Assembly: GCA_958422185.1 (NCBI GenBank)
Contig: CATZNW010000016.1
Location: 1 to 61,497 of the forward strand
From: an uncultured Clostridium sp.
Lineage (GTDB): Bacteria > Bacillota > Clostridia > Oscillospirales > Acutalibacteraceae
DNA length: 61,497 bases
Direction: 5' to 3'
Shown: one piece after another, positions 40,732 to 49,032 of the stretch
Numbering within the stretch: the first letter of the stretch is position 1
How the letters are laid out: each line of letters starts with the position of its first letter
Position numbers and translations under genes: made by a program
Notes under the pieces: model-generated
What the model was told of the DNA's origin: nothing
What the model saw: only the letters and a program-made list of their open reading frames with translations
The model's database searches: none

Positions 40732-43089
40732 ATGGCCGGTAAATACGATGACTTGCTTGAGTCTTTTATGAATAATTCTGCAAAAGTCTATGACGAAGAT
40801 AAAAAAAAGCAGGAAATTGAGGCTAGTAAAAAACCCGCCGCTTATATTGAAAGCGAAAAAACCTCAAAACAGCATGTTAAAAGAACCAGGAATAAAAAAA
40901 GCACCGATAAAAAAAATACGTCTAAAAAAAGCGGTTCGCCGAAAAGCAAAGCGCCGGCGTCGCTTCCTCTTCGCATACTTTTAGGTATCCTGCTTGTTGT
41001 GGCAGTTGTGTTTATTGTTTGTTTTTCCGTCATTTCGATATACGGCTACAGTTTTGTGCACGGAGATCCCGTATTTAATCTTACAGAGGAAAAATATTCG
41101 CAGAACCAGACTTCATTCATATACGGGTATGACAGCGATGGAAATGAAGTGGAGCTTACAAGGCTGCACGGTGAAGAAAACCGTATCTGGGTCGATCTTG
41201 AAAATATGAGTCCTCATATGAAAGATGCTTTTATCGCAATTGAAGATCAGCGCTTTGAAAATCATCACGGTGTTGACTGGATAAGAACGATCGGAGTAAT
41301 AGTAAAACCCTCAAACAGCGGTCAGGGCGGTTCAACGATTACGCAGCAGCTTATCAAAAATTTGACTGATGAAAAAGATGTTACCATAGTGCGTAAGTTC
41401 AACGAAATACTTTCCGCTCTTAATCTTGAAAGAAATTATTCTAAAGATGAGATTATCGAGGCTTATCTGAATACGATCTATCTTTCTGAAGGATGCTACG
41501 GTGTAAAAACAGCCGCTGAGACATATTTTGGTAAAGACGTTTCGGATCTGAATATTGCCGAATGTGCAAGCATTGCTGCCATAACGCAGTATCCCAGCCG
41601 GTATGATCCGCTTAGAAAACCTGAAAATAACCGCACAAGGCAGCTTTATATTCTGGAACAGATGCAGAAACAGGGTTTTATCTCTCAGGAAGAATATGAC
41701 GAGGCTGTGGCTTATGAGATGGTCTTCACAAACAGTGAGAATTACCAGGGAAGTCAGGTCTCTGATTCCGGCAGCGGTTCAAACGAAAACGTTATTGATT
41801 CCTATTATGTGGATTACGTCATTAAAACCGTTCAGGATGATCTTCAGAAAATGGGTTATACAGAAAGAAAAGCCCGTTCTCTTTTGTACGGTGGCGGTCT
41901 GAAGATTTATACAGCCATGGATGCCGATGTACAGGCTGCGCTTGAAGATGTTTACGAAAATTATCGCCGTATGCCGGATGAGACCGTGCAGGGCGCGATG
42001 GTTGTTATGAATTATGAAGGCAGAGTTCTGGGCCTTGTGGGCGGAACCGGCGAATATACCGGTTCTCTGGAGCTGAACAGAGCGTTTCAGTCTTTCAGGC
42101 AGCCGGGTTCGTCTATAAAGCCTCTCGCTGTTTATGGTCCCGCCTTTGAAAAGAGCCTGAATGATGACAGTGTTGATATCTATTGGTCAACGCTTGTTGA
42201 GGACAGACCTTTAAAAGTTATTGACGGGGATCCGTGGCCGACTAATGAAGGCGGTGGATATTCCGGAAGAAGACTGACTATCCAGCACGGTATTGCAAAC
42301 TCTTTAAATACTATCTCCGCCAGAACACTTGACACTATAGGTGTTGACTACGCTTATGATTACATTACGAACAGGTTCCATATCTCTTCAATGAGTGCTG
42401 CTGACTGCGATTACGCGCCGCTTGCAACCGGTTCTCTTACCCAAGGCGTTTCCGTTCTGGAAATGACTGCCGCTTATGCCTCGTTCGGAAACGGCGGCGC
42501 ATATTACCAACCTTATTGCTACTATAAAATTGAAGACAGCCAGGGCAATGTTTTGATAGAAACAGACACTGCTTCAACGAAAGAACAGGCGCTTTCGGAG
42601 AGCACCGGCTGGCTGATGAACAAGATGCTTCAAACGGTTATGACTTCCGGAACAGGTAGATATTATAAGATAGACGGTGTTGAATGTTTCGGTAAAACAG
42701 GTACCACAACGGATTCCAAAGACCGTTGGTTCGTTGGCGGAACACCGGAATATGTAGCCGCTGTCTGGTATGGCTATGATACCCCCAAAGAGATCGTGTA
42801 CAGGCTATCCTATAACCCCGCCGGTACGATATGGGAGACCGTAATGAATGGAATATATGAAACTAAAGGGAAAAATGTAACAGAATTTCCTGAGTATGAC
42901 GGGATTGTTCAGCGTTCGTATGATTCTTCCACAGGTCTTCTTACAAGCTATTCAAGCGGAAATACCGGCTGGTATGATGTTAATAATCTGCCCGGCTATT
43001 CTTCTCGAAGCAGAAGCAGTTCTTCTTCTGAAAGGACCGCTGCTTCGCAGAATGACGAAAGCGCGGCGGATAATAATACTGACGAATAG
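40732..43089 (+). CDS. Class A penicillin-binding protein (bifunctional transglycosylase/transpeptidase)
   Basis: A 785-residue PBP1A-type enzyme that polymerises and crosslinks peptidoglycan outside the membrane. The ~80-residue cytoplasmic head is very Lys-rich (KKSTDKKNTSKKS), then one membrane helix (about 82-104). GT51 motifs: FIAIEDQRFENHHGVDW, GGSTITQQLIKNL, 'RKFNEILSALNLERNYSKDEIIEAYLN'. Transpeptidase: SSIK (S460, K463), 'IANSLNT' and FGKTGTTTD. The C-terminal tail is Ser-rich. AAGGAGG precedes the ATG. It precedes ruvX after a hairpin. Confidence 0.95.
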   Translation: MAGKYDDLLESFMNNSAKVYDEDKKKQEIEASKKPAAYIESEKTSKQHVKRTRNKKSTDKKNTSKKSGSPKSKAPASLPLRILLGILLVVAVVFIVCFSVISIYGYSFVHGDPVFNLTEEKYSQNQTSFIYGYDSDGNEVELTRLHGEENRIWVDLENMSPHMKDAFIAIEDQRFENHHGVDWIRTIGVIVKPSNSGQGGSTITQQLIKNLTDEKDVTIVRKFNEILSALNLERNYSKDEIIEAYLNTIYLSEGCYGVKTAAETYFGKDVSDLNIAECASIAAITQYPSRYDPLRKPENNRTRQLYILEQMQKQGFISQEEYDEAVAYEMVFTNSENYQGSQVSDSGSGSNENVIDSYYVDYVIKTVQDDLQKMGYTERKARSLLYGGGLKIYTAMDADVQAALEDVYENYRRMPDETVQGAMVVMNYEGRVLGLVGGTGEYTGSLELNRAFQSFRQPGSSIKPLAVYGPAFEKSLNDDSVDIYWSTLVEDRPLKVIDGDPWPTNEGGGYSGRRLTIQHGIANSLNTISARTLDTIGVDYAYDYITNRFHISSMSAADCDYAPLATGSLTQGVSVLEMTAAYASFGNGGAYYQPYCYYKIEDSQGNVLIETDTASTKEQALSESTGWLMNKMLQTVMTSGTGRYYKIDGVECFGKTGTTTDSKDRWFVGGTPEYVAAVWYGYDTPKEIVYRLSYNPAGTIWETVMNGIYETKGKNVTEFPEYDGIVQRSYDSSTGLLTSYSSGNTGWYDVNNLPGYSSRSRSSSSSERTAASQNDESAADNNTDE

Positions 43090-43097
43090 TTTTTATG

Positions 43098-43132
43098 TAT
43101 AACGGCGTCTTCCGTGATGCCGTTATAATTTT
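43098..43132 (+). terminator. Hairpin between the PBP gene and ruvX
   Basis: TATAACGGC (43098-43106) pairs with GCCGTTATA (43119-43127), with three more inner pairs, followed only by ATTTTG. A weak terminator or readthrough attenuator just before the ruvX ribosome binding site. Confidence 0.5.
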
Positions 43133-43150
43133 GCTGGAAAGGAACTTTTT

Positions 43151-43561
43151 ATGGTAATAATGGCTGTAGATTATGGTGATTCGCGTACAGGGGTCGCGTT
43201 TTCAGATGAAAGCGAAACCCTTGCTTCTCCGTATTGTGTCATCAGTGAAAAATACAGACCGAAGCTGGCAGATAAGCTTTCCGATCTTGCCGCAGAGAAA
43301 AAAGCAGATAAGATCATAATAGGTCTGCCGGTGAATATGGACGGCACCCACGGTTACCGATGCAAAGAGTGCCGTGAGCTCGGTGAAATCATAAAACACA
43401 AAAGCGGGATCGATGTGGATTTTCAGGACGAGCGTCTAACTACTGTTATTGCCCATGATTATTTAAGTGCAAATAATGTCAGAGGTAAAAAGAGAAAACA
43501 AAAAGTTGACGCAGTTTCTGCAGTAATCATTCTTCAGTCTTATCTTGACAAGAATAAATAA
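43151..43561 (+). CDS. ruvX: Holliday junction resolvase-like protein RuvX/YqgF
   Basis: A 136-residue RNase H-fold nuclease of the YqgF family, linked to pre-16S rRNA processing and possibly Holliday junction cleavage. 'MAVDYGDSRTGVAFSDE' (first Asp), 'KIIIGLPVNMDGTHGYR', 'VDFQDERLTTVIAHDYL' and the final 'VDAVSAVIILQSYLD' (Asp) are the family motifs. AAAGGAA precedes the ATG. The M50 protease gene follows without a gap. Confidence 0.94.
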   Translation: MVIMAVDYGDSRTGVAFSDESETLASPYCVISEKYRPKLADKLSDLAAEKKADKIIIGLPVNMDGTHGYRCKECRELGEIIKHKSGIDVDFQDERLTTVIAHDYLSANNVRGKKRKQKVDAVSAVIILQSYLDKNK

Positions 43562-44113
43562 TTGATTTCAGCCGTAAGATTTTACGGTGATAGTGTGGAA
43601 TTCAGCGTAAGGGATCTTAAGATAAAGATAGAATTTTCTTTTATCTTTATTCTTTGTATAAGCCTTGTTTTTGGTTATAAAAATACCGGCATGCTCATCT
43701 TGTTCAGTATGATTCATGAGTTTGCGCATCTCGCTGCGCTTCTTGCAGTTGGAGGAAAAGCCGAATGTCTAACGGTATCTTTTTTCGGAATAGCGCTCAA
43801 ATATAATTCTGATCTTTCCTCCAAACAAGAATTTGGAGTCATTGCTGCCGGTCCGGCTGCAAATCTGATTCTTTTCCTGGTTTTAAAAGATGAAATCAAT
43901 TTATTTCTTGCCGTACTTAATTTGCTTCCCGTGTTTCCGCTTGACGGAGGCAGGCTGATCAAGCTATTTTTTCCGAATGCAGTCAGATATGTAAGCGCTG
44001 TTTTTTTAGTCGTTATGCTTTTATTGTCCATATACATTTTGTTTAACTTTAATGTTGTTTCATTGCTTTTTATATGTATTTATCTTATTGCGTTTAATAT
44101 GAGGTCGCTATGA
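43562..44113 (+). CDS. M50 family metalloprotease (SpoIVFB-like site-2 protease)
   Basis: A 183-residue intramembrane zinc protease. Zinc motif HEFAH (H52, E53, H56) in the second helix, 'GIALKYNSDLSSKQEFGVIAAGPAANLIL' and the third ligand in NLLPVFPLDGGR (D128). SpoIVFB in Bacillus cleaves pro-sigma-K and its gene sits by the L21 operon; this protein is shorter and lacks the CBS domain. Its neighbours (TIGR03960, TIGR03936) are the usual Clostridial context. The reading begins at TTG adjacent to the ruvX stop with no clear ribosome binding site; a GTG at 43595 preceded by GGTGAT is an alternative. The stop overlaps the next ATG. Confidence 0.8.
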   Translation: MISAVRFYGDSVEFSVRDLKIKIEFSFIFILCISLVFGYKNTGMLILFSMIHEFAHLAALLAVGGKAECLTVSFFGIALKYNSDLSSKQEFGVIAAGPAANLILFLVLKDEINLFLAVLNLLPVFPLDGGRLIKLFFPNAVRYVSAVFLVVMLLLSIYILFNFNVVSLLFICIYLIAFNMRSL

Positions 44114-45951
44114 AAAAAGAGATTGAAAAGATACTCCAGTTTGTTCAGAAACCAGCCAGATACTGTGGGGGCGAGCTTAACAGTGTGATCAAGGATCCGA
44201 ATCGGGTTGACCTGCGTTATGCATTTTGCTTCCCGGATCTGTATGAGATCGGTATGAGTCATCTGGGTATGAAGATACTTTATTCGTTGGTAAACAGCAG
44301 GGAAGATTCATGGTGCGAACGTGTTTTTGCGCCTGATTCTGATATGGAAGAGCAGATGCGCAGCAACAATGTTAAACTGTTTGCGCTGGAAAGTGAAGAT
44401 GAGATCAGAAGTTTTGATATGATAGGCTTTACTCTTATGTATGAACTGTCATATACCAATGTGCTTAATATGCTTGATCTTGCCGGAATACCGCTGAGAT
44501 CCAGTGACAGACACGATCTTACACCGGTCATTGCCTGCGGCGGTCCTTGCGCATGCAATCCGGAGCCAATGGCTGATTTTGTTGATATTGTTTTTTTGGG
44601 CGACGGGGAAGAAAGCACGATGGAAGTGCTTGATCTGCTAAAAGATTGTAAGAAGAAAGGCCAAAGTAAGCATGATTTCCTTCTGAAAGCAAAAAATATA
44701 CGCGGAGTATATGTGCCGTCGTTTTACGAGGACAGCTATAATGAAGACGGTACGCTGAGGGAGCTGAAACCGCTGTTCGGCGCTCCGGCAAAAGTCAAAA
44801 AATCAGTAGTGTCGGATATGGACAAATGTTTTTATCCGGATCGTTTTGTTGTGCCTTTTATAAATATTGTTCACGATAGGGCAGTTGAAGAGATATTCAG
44901 GGGCTGCATACGCGGGTGCCGCTTTTGCCAGGCCGGTTTTACATACAGACCTATACGGGAAAAAAGCGTTGATACGATCAATCGCCAGTCCAAAGCACTG
45001 ATAGAATCAACCGGATATGACGAGCTCTCACTTTGCTCACTTTCAACTTCAGATCACAGCTGTGTACACGAAATGCTCAGTTCTTTGATTGATTGGACTG
45101 TTAAAGATCATGTTAGTCTTTCACTTCCGTCATTAAGAGTGGATAATTTTTCGGACGAGCTTGTTGAAAAGCTGAATAAGGTTAGAAAAAGCGGGCTGAC
45201 TTTTGCGCCCGAGGCAGGCACACAGCGCCTAAGAGACGTCATAAACAAAAATGTGACGGAGGAAGAGGTGCTTTCAACATGCCTTAAAGCGTTTGACAAC
45301 GGCTGGACTTCTGTAAAATTATATTTTATGATGGGTCTGCCCACGGAAACAATGGAAGATATTGAAGGAATAGCAGACCTTGCAATGAAAGTGGTTCATG
45401 CCTTTTATAAAAATCCGAACAGACAGAAAGGGACGGGTGTACAGGTCTCGGTCAGCTGTGCGTCATTTATCCCAAAACCTTTTACCCCGTTTCAGTGGGA
45501 GCCTGAGGATTCTATGCCAAGCCTTAAAGCCAAGCAGGAGCATCTTCTTGCGTCGATTCCAAGCAAAAAAGTGAAAGTTTCTTATCACGAAACACCCACA
45601 TCCTTGCTGGAGGGTGTGCTTGCACGAGGTGACAGGCGGCTTTGCAATGTTCTTTATGACGCTTACAAACTTGGCTGCAAATTTGATTCATGGGATGACA
45701 GATTCAATTTTAACTGCTGGATAAAAGCTTTTGAAAACAATGGAATTGACCCGTATTTTTACACGCAAAGAAAAAGGGACTTTTCTGAGCTTTTACCTTG
45801 GGATCATTTGGATTACGGTGTTACAAAGAAATTTCTTGAAAATGAAAATAGAAAAGCGCATGAAAATAAAACAACTCCGCACTGCCGCATAAAATGCGCG
45901 GGATGCGGCGCGAATATGCTCAACGGAGGTCACTGTGATGCGAGAGGTTAG
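44110..45951 (+). CDS. TIGR03960 family B12-binding-type radical SAM protein
   Basis: A 613-residue radical SAM enzyme. The N-terminal cobalamin-binding-like domain (residues 30-190; 'FPDLYEIGMSHLGMKILY', 'VFLGDGEES') lacks an obvious DxHxxG motif. The core has the [4Fe-4S] motif CIRGCRFCQAGF, then 'ELSLCSLSTSDHSCV' and 'GLTFAPEAGTQRLRDVINKN'. The C-terminus carries extra cysteines (CRIKCAGCG). It is always near TIGR03936 and the L21 or L19 region in Clostridia; function unknown. The ATG overlaps the M50 stop, and the stop overlaps the next start. Confidence 0.88.
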   Translation: MKKEIEKILQFVQKPARYCGGELNSVIKDPNRVDLRYAFCFPDLYEIGMSHLGMKILYSLVNSREDSWCERVFAPDSDMEEQMRSNNVKLFALESEDEIRSFDMIGFTLMYELSYTNVLNMLDLAGIPLRSSDRHDLTPVIACGGPCACNPEPMADFVDIVFLGDGEESTMEVLDLLKDCKKKGQSKHDFLLKAKNIRGVYVPSFYEDSYNEDGTLRELKPLFGAPAKVKKSVVSDMDKCFYPDRFVVPFINIVHDRAVEEIFRGCIRGCRFCQAGFTYRPIREKSVDTINRQSKALIESTGYDELSLCSLSTSDHSCVHEMLSSLIDWTVKDHVSLSLPSLRVDNFSDELVEKLNKVRKSGLTFAPEAGTQRLRDVINKNVTEEEVLSTCLKAFDNGWTSVKLYFMMGLPTETMEDIEGIADLAMKVVHAFYKNPNRQKGTGVQVSVSCASFIPKPFTPFQWEPEDSMPSLKAKQEHLLASIPSKKVKVSYHETPTSLLEGVLARGDRRLCNVLYDAYKLGCKFDSWDDRFNFNCWIKAFENNGIDPYFYTQRKRDFSELLPWDHLDYGVTKKFLENENRKAHENKTTPHCRIKCAGCGANMLNGGHCDARG

Positions 45952-46603
45952 GCTGTTATTTTCAAAAACGGACAGGTGTAAATATATAAGCCATCTTGAT
46001 ATTAACAGATGCCTGTCACGCGCAGTTACACGGGCTCATATACCATTGTGGTATACAGAAGGTTTCAACCCCCATCTTTACATGAGTTTTTCTCTGCCGC
46101 TGCCTCTTGGCGTTGAAAGCATGTGTGAAAGCCTGGAAATCAGAATCACGGATAATATTTCGAATGATGAAATAAAAAAACGGCTGAACAAAGTGCTTCC
46201 TGACGGTATAAGGATTCTTGATGTTTACGAAGATTTCAGAGATTGCAGCGAGATCGCCTTTTCCGATTATGCTTTCAAATACGAATTTAAAGATAACGAT
46301 TCGGCTGCCAAAATGATCAGCGACATGCTCGGCAGACAAGAAATACCCGCGCTGAAAAAAGGAAAACAGGGAAGAAGAAAAGTATTAAAGGAGATAAACA
46401 TAAAACCTTTGATCGATAAATTTTCTGTATCTGTCCGCGATGATAACGTTGTGATAAACGCCCGGCTCGCAGCCGGCCAGCACAGTAATCTAAGTCCTGA
46501 GCTCTTTTCACAGACACTGCTCAAACTCTGCAACCTGGAATTTGAATGGAAAAATATTGCGCGTTTATCACTGCTTGATTCGGAATATAACAAATTCAGG
46601 TAA
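45938..46603 (+). CDS. TIGR03936 family radical SAM-associated protein (DUF2344)
   Basis: A 221-residue protein. 'VRLLFSKTDRCKYISHLDINRCLSRAVTRAHIPLWYTEGFNPH' at the N-terminus is the DUF2344 hallmark. It is fused to TIGR03960-like enzymes in some genomes, suggesting a complex, and here its start lies inside the 3' end of that gene. GGAGG (45925-45929) is 8 nt from the ATG at 45938; a GTG at 45935 is the alternative. No enzymatic motif is seen. End of the ruvX-M50-rSAM operon; no clear terminator. Confidence 0.88.
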   Translation: MREVRLLFSKTDRCKYISHLDINRCLSRAVTRAHIPLWYTEGFNPHLYMSFSLPLPLGVESMCESLEIRITDNISNDEIKKRLNKVLPDGIRILDVYEDFRDCSEIAFSDYAFKYEFKDNDSAAKMISDMLGRQEIPALKKGKQGRRKVLKEINIKPLIDKFSVSVRDDNVVINARLAAGQHSNLSPELFSQTLLKLCNLEFEWKNIARLSLLDSEYNKFR

Positions 46604-46610
46604 AAAAGGC

Positions 46611-46639
46611 TTGCATTTTTATTACTTTTATGATATATT
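46611..46639 (+). promoter_or_regulatory. Promoter of rplS
   Basis: TTGCAT (46611-46616), a 17-nt spacer and TATATT (46634-46639), with an extended TGA in front of the -10. Confidence 0.8.
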
Positions 46640-46644
46640 AACTA

Positions 46645-46745
46645 AGCATTTGTTCCGTTGCTGTCCCGCAACGCGTTAAATGCTCATGCAGAATAAGCAT
46701 TTAAGCGGGTGGTCCTCTTTCGTTAACTCGTTATGAACATCCGAA
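46645..46745 (+). ncRNA. Structured rplS leader (candidate L19 ribosomal protein leader)
   Basis: The 120-nt 5' leader holds AGCATTT (46645-46651) pairing with AAATGCT (46678-46684), enclosing GTTGC/GCAAC (46657-46661 with 46668-46672). A second AGCATTT (46696-46702) can pair with the same AAATGCT, so two mutually exclusive folds exist. A G-rich block GCGGGTGGTCC follows. L19 leaders that bind the protein to repress translation are known in Bacillota; assignment to that Rfam family is from position and structure only. Confidence 0.6.
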
Positions 46746-46766
46746 AATAAAAAGGAGGAAATTTTA

Positions 46767-47108
46767 ATGGATGCACTTAAAATCATTGCAGAAAGCAGCA
46801 TGAAAAAAGAAGTTCCCTCATTCTCTATCGGTGATACCGTAAGAGTAGGTGTTCGTATCCGCGAGGGTAAAACAGAAAGAATACAGATGTTTGAGGGCAC
46901 AGTAATTGCCGTTAAAGGTTCAGGTATTTCAAAGACCTTTACTGTTCGCCGCGTTTCTTACGGCGTTGGTGTAGAGCGTGTATTCCCGCTTCATTCCGCT
47001 AACGTTGACAGTATTACAGTTGTGCGCAAAGGTAAGGTTCGCAGAGCTAAGCTGTATTATCTTCGTGACCGTGTAGGTAAAGCTGCAAAAGTTAAGGAAG
47101 ATATCTGA
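46767..47108 (+). CDS. rplS: 50S ribosomal protein L19
   Basis: A 113-residue L19: 'VPSFSIGDTVRVGVRIREGKTERIQMFEGTVIAVKGSGISKTFTVRRVSYGVGVERVFPLHS' and the C-terminal 'RRAKLYYLRDRVGKAAKVKE'. AAGGAGG is 7-9 nt upstream of the ATG. It is not preceded by rpsP-rimM-trmD, the common Bacillota arrangement, but has its own promoter and leader. It sits at the 30S-50S interface. Confidence 0.97.
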   Translation: MDALKIIAESSMKKEVPSFSIGDTVRVGVRIREGKTERIQMFEGTVIAVKGSGISKTFTVRRVSYGVGVERVFPLHSANVDSITVVRKGKVRRAKLYYLRDRVGKAAKVKEDI

Positions 47109-47114
47109 CATCTT

Positions 47115-47145
47115 AAACCGCCTTTTACAGGCGGTTTTATTTTAT
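47115..47145 (+). terminator. Terminator after rplS
   Basis: AAACCGCC (47115-47122) pairs with GGCGGTTT (47130-47137), loop TTTTACA, then TATTTTATT. Confidence 0.88.
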
Positions 47146-47182
47146 TGATCATAGAATCTATTTATCAGACAGGGTGTGAATT

Positions 47183-48046
47183 ATGCCGGATTTTCAGAAA
47201 CAGAATGTTCAGTGGTTCCCCGGCCATATGGCTAAAACGAGGCGACTCATCAAAGAGAGCCTGCGTCTTGTAGACGGTGTTATAGAGATCGTTGACGCCC
47301 GAATTCCCCGTTCGAGCTCAAATCCAGAGCTGACACAGATAATTAATCATAAGCCCAGAATCATACTGCTCAACAAATGCGATATGGCCGATCCTGCCGT
47401 TACGGATATATGGATCAGGTACTTTGATGAAAATGGGATAACTGCAATTGCCGTTGACTGTAAATCCGGCAAGGGCCTGAATAAATTTCAGGCGGCATGT
47501 TTAAAAGCGCTTTCATCCGTCATTGAGCGTAATAACAGTAAGGGCATGAGCGGTAAGGCTCTTCGCTTTATGGTAGTTGGCATTCCGAATACCGGCAAAT
47601 CTTCATTTATAAACAGAATGGCAGGCAAATATAAAGCGGCTGTCGCGGACAAAGCTGGAGTAACTAGAAGTAATCAATGGTTTTCAGCAGGAAAAGGCAT
47701 TGAACTGCTTGATACGCCCGGTATCCTGTGGCCTAAGTTTGAAGACAGGGAAGTAGGGGATAAATTGGCTTTTATAGGCTCCGTAAAAGATGAGATCACA
47801 GATATGGAAACCATTGCCTGCCGGCTGTTGGAAACGTTATCTAAATCCAGACCGGAAATGATAGAGCAGAGATATAAGATCACCGGATTTGAAGATAAGC
47901 AAAGCTGGGAGATTCTTGAAATGATCGGGAGAAAAAGAGGATTTTTGATAAAGGGCGGTGAGATAGACACGCTTCGTGCCGCTACGGCTGTTTGTGATGA
48001 ATTCAGAGGAGGAAAGCTCGGCAAAATCAGCCTTGAGCTGCCGTGA
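47183..48046 (+). CDS. rbgA: Ribosome biogenesis GTPase RbgA/YlqF
   Basis: A 287-residue circularly permuted GTPase needed for a late step of 50S assembly. Order: 'NVQWFPGHMAKTRRLIKESLRLVDGVIEIVDARIP', G4 LLNKCD, then G1 GIPNTGKSS (usual GxPNVGKS), G3 DTPGIL, and the C-terminal RNA-binding helices. The N-terminal PGHM motif is typical. AGGGTGTGAATT precedes the ATG. Its stop overlaps rnhB (GTGA). Confidence 0.95.
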   Translation: MPDFQKQNVQWFPGHMAKTRRLIKESLRLVDGVIEIVDARIPRSSSNPELTQIINHKPRIILLNKCDMADPAVTDIWIRYFDENGITAIAVDCKSGKGLNKFQAACLKALSSVIERNNSKGMSGKALRFMVVGIPNTGKSSFINRMAGKYKAAVADKAGVTRSNQWFSAGKGIELLDTPGILWPKFEDREVGDKLAFIGSVKDEITDMETIACRLLETLSKSRPEMIEQRYKITGFEDKQSWEILEMIGRKRGFLIKGGEIDTLRAATAVCDEFRGGKLGKISLELP

Positions 48047-48651
48047 ATATGGACTGGCTTTTATACGAAAACAAAAAATATAACGAAGGATTCAAAATCA
48101 TTTGCGGAATCGATGAGGCAGGGCGAGGTCCCCTTGCCGGGCCCGTTTATGCCGCCGCAGTCGTGCTTAAAAAAGGGCAGACTATAGAAGGCGTAAACGA
48201 TTCAAAAAAACTTTCTGAAAAAAAGAGGGAAGCGCTTTTTGAAAAGATAATCTCACAGTGTGCTGATTATTCTGTCGGATCCGCCAGCGAGAAAGAAATA
48301 GATGAGATCAATATTCTTCAGGCAACCTTTCTGGCTATGAAAAGGGCGGTCGAAGGTCTTGTTTTAAAACCGGATTGTGCGCTTGTAGACGGCAATCAGC
48401 GCCCGATACTGGATTGCAGCGTTACAACTGTTGTTAAAGGAGATTCAAAATCTGAATCCATCGCTGCTGCGTCCATCCTTGCTAAAGTATCCAGAGACAG
48501 ATATATGACGGATATGGCAAGTAAATATCCCCAGTATGGTTTTGAAAAGCATAAGGGTTACGGCACGAAACTGCATTATGAGATGATCGAAAAATACGGC
48601 ATCTGTGAAATTCACAGAAAGTCGTTTCTGAAGAAGGTGCTGGAAAAATGA
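48043..48651 (+). CDS. rnhB: Ribonuclease HII
   Basis: A 202-residue type 2 RNase H that removes ribonucleotides misincorporated in DNA. GIDEAGRGPLAGPVYAA (Asp, Glu), 'CALVDGNQRP' (Asp) and 'KGDSKSESIAAASILAKVSRDRYM' (Asp and Tyr-region) are complete; the C-terminal 'KHKGYGTKLHYEMI' loop is present. The GTG start overlaps the rbgA stop (GTGA); an ATG at 48049 is a possible alternative. The stop overlaps yraN. rbgA-rnhB-yraN is a conserved string. Confidence 0.96.
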   Translation: MNMDWLLYENKKYNEGFKIICGIDEAGRGPLAGPVYAAAVVLKKGQTIEGVNDSKKLSEKKREALFEKIISQCADYSVGSASEKEIDEINILQATFLAMKRAVEGLVLKPDCALVDGNQRPILDCSVTTVVKGDSKSESIAAASILAKVSRDRYMTDMASKYPQYGFEKHKGYGTKLHYEMIEKYGICEIHRKSFLKKVLEK

Positions 48652-49001
48652 ATTCCCTTGGAAAGCTTGCGGAGCTGAAAGCATGTGAATTTCTTGAAAA
48701 GAAAAAGTATTCGCTTGTGGATTTCAATTATTCCTGCCGCTTCGGAGAAATTGATCTGATCGTTAAGAACAGAAAGTATCTTTGCTTTGTTGAGGTTAAA
48801 ATGAGAAATGTCGGCAGTATAGCCACGCCAAAGGAATTTGTAGATCTCTCAAAACAGAATAAAATCGCCGCCTGTGCGAAAGTGTATCTTTCATCTCATA
48901 AAACAGATCTTCAGCCGCGATTTGACGTTGTTGAGGTATATTGTGAAAATAATATAATTAAATCATTCAAACACCTTGAAAATGCTTTTCAATTATATTA
49001 A
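48648..49001 (+). CDS. YraN family protein (UPF0102)
   Basis: A 117-residue protein with a predicted restriction-endonuclease-like fold: 'LGKLAELKACEFLEKKKYSLVDFNYSCRFGEIDLIVKNRKYLCFVEVKMR', where the Asp, Glu and Lys (E-I-D-L, FVEVK) correspond to the PD-(D/E)xK core. Function unproven. The ATG overlaps the rnhB stop by 4 bp. Last gene of the operon. Confidence 0.9.
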   Translation: MNSLGKLAELKACEFLEKKKYSLVDFNYSCRFGEIDLIVKNRKYLCFVEVKMRNVGSIATPKEFVDLSKQNKIAACAKVYLSSHKTDLQPRFDVVEVYCENNIIKSFKHLENAFQLY

Positions 49002-49032
49002 AATATCATAAAGATTATTAGGAGGGGAAATC

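Noticed and set aside
46676..46900. Possible minus-strand coding region across the rplS leader
   Set aside because: It lies opposite rplS and its leader, has no ribosome binding site, and is explained by the RNA structure and the L19 gene.
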